Below are positions 63,594-64,000 of a stretch of 64,000 bases of DNA, in pieces. The stretch is from QWQI01 sp964608915 (GTDB lineage Bacteria > Planctomycetota > Planctomycetia > Isosphaerales > Isosphaeraceae). The DNA lies in assembly GCA_964608915.1 (NCBI GenBank), contig CAZSQA010000026.1, positions 31,909 to 95,908 of the forward strand, in the 5' to 3' direction. Each line of letters opens with the position of its first letter. Within the stretch, counting starts at the first letter, position 1. The notes below the pieces were generated by a model that was not told where the DNA came from, searched no databases, and was given only the letters and a program-made list of their open reading frames with translations. The translations under genes were made by a program, and so were the position numbers.

Positions 63594-64000
63594 AATCGCC
63601 TGTGATTCGCTTCGAAACGACGATCGAGAAGCAGGATTTCGGCACGTTCGCGTTCACAGTGATCAAGCTGGACAAAAGACTGCACGACGTGCTGCCTTTG
63701 AAAGATTATCCCAGGCTGCGGGTGGAGGTCGACCTGAACGGTGTCGTGTTCGAGGGTTCCTGGCAGCCGACCGGGGGCGAATGGTATCTGGTCGTTTCGA
63801 AACCGAAGCTCACCAAAGCCGGTCTGCAACTGGGCAGCCGTGTGAAAGTGGCATTCCGGCTGATACCGCAGGACCAGGTGAACGTTCCGGAAGAACTGGC
63901 CCGCGAGCTGAAAGTGGACCACACGGCGGCGGAAGTCTGGGAAGCGCTTTCACCCGGCAAAAGGCGCGGACTGTGCTATTTGATCAACGAGGTGAAAACG
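63590..64000 (+). CDS. YdeI/OmdA and DUF1905-like protein (3' end outside window)
   Basis: Its ATG overlaps the stop of the DUF2809 gene. The 137 visible codons give a DUF1905-like beta-barrel part (RLRVEVDLNGVVFEGSWQPT, LQLGSRVKVAFRLIPQDQ) followed by VPEELARELK and the start of an OmdA-type helix region (EVWEALSPGKRRG), as in YdeI-family proteins. Function poorly known; some are linked to resistance to cationic peptides or bacteriocins. No signal peptide. Confidence 0.8.
   Translation, partial: MKSPVIRFETTIEKQDFGTFAFTVIKLDKRLHDVLPLKDYPRLRVEVDLNGVVFEGSWQPTGGEWYLVVSKPKLTKAGLQLGSRVKVAFRLIPQDQVNVPEELARELKVDHTAAEVWEALSPGKRRGLCYLINEVKT

Noticed and set aside
1..64000. CRISPR arrays, insertion sequences and prophage genes
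   Set aside because: No regularly spaced repeats, transposase or phage structural proteins were found on either strand.

Overview
This 64 kb window looks like chromosomal DNA of a planctomycete (phylum Planctomycetota), GC-rich with a few locally AT-richer patches. The indicators are a DUF1559 pseudopilin-like protein, two PEP-CTERM proteins, a membrane Ser/Thr kinase with an N-terminal HxxxCxxC finger, a Cys-type sulfatase, several Tat-exported beta-propellers and a surface protein starting with the LEDRKLLS motif typical of the phylum. I cannot name a genus. No rRNA, tRNA, CRISPR array, insertion sequence or prophage was recognised.

Layout. 1-10.3 kb (minus strand): a large P-loop GTPase running off the left edge with a C2-like C-terminus, a Tat-exported sugar isomerase-like protein, a DUF1559 protein, and a run of four genes (RraA-like, DUF6174 lipoprotein, methyltransferase, FAD/Fe-S D-2-hydroxyacid dehydrogenase). 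10.6-21.4 kb (plus strand): a lone STAS protein, mutS, a LysR regulator and gltB-gltD (glutamate synthase). 21.6-23.8 kb: an AT-richer patch with a PEP-CTERM gene, a gene-free stretch and a DUF2156/MprF-like acyltransferase. 23.8-32.1 kb (minus strand): a Tat propeller, then a compact chemotaxis operon cheA-mcp-cheW-cheR-cheB without cheY. 32.5-38 kb (minus strand): PEP-CTERM protein, leuA, a secreted esterase, nadD and a 69-residue protein. 38-42.6 kb (plus strand): priA and a signalling set of receiver-PP2C phosphatase, STAS protein and single-domain receiver.

42.7-48.7 kb: a coiled-coil lipoprotein, pyrD facing an acyl-CoA dehydrogenase-like gene, a beta-propeller surface protein and an HtrA-type protease. 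49.2-60.4 kb: three glycolytic genes (pyk, eno, pgi) interspersed with two unrecognised membrane-anchored proteins that share motifs with each other, and the receptor-like Ser/Thr kinase. 60.5-64 kb: a sulfatase, a Tat propeller, a DUF2809 membrane protein and the start of a YdeI-like protein.

How it fits together. Core metabolism (glutamate, leucine, NAD, pyrimidine, glycolysis) and DNA maintenance (mutS, priA) are mixed with signalling and surface genes. The che operon encodes receptor, kinase and adaptation enzymes, and its receptor ends in a probable CheR-tethering pentapeptide. The output may pass through the separate receiver/STAS/PP2C set rather than through flagella, since no flagellar gene is present here. 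The best candidate for something undescribed is the paired membrane proteins at 51.5-54.5 kb.
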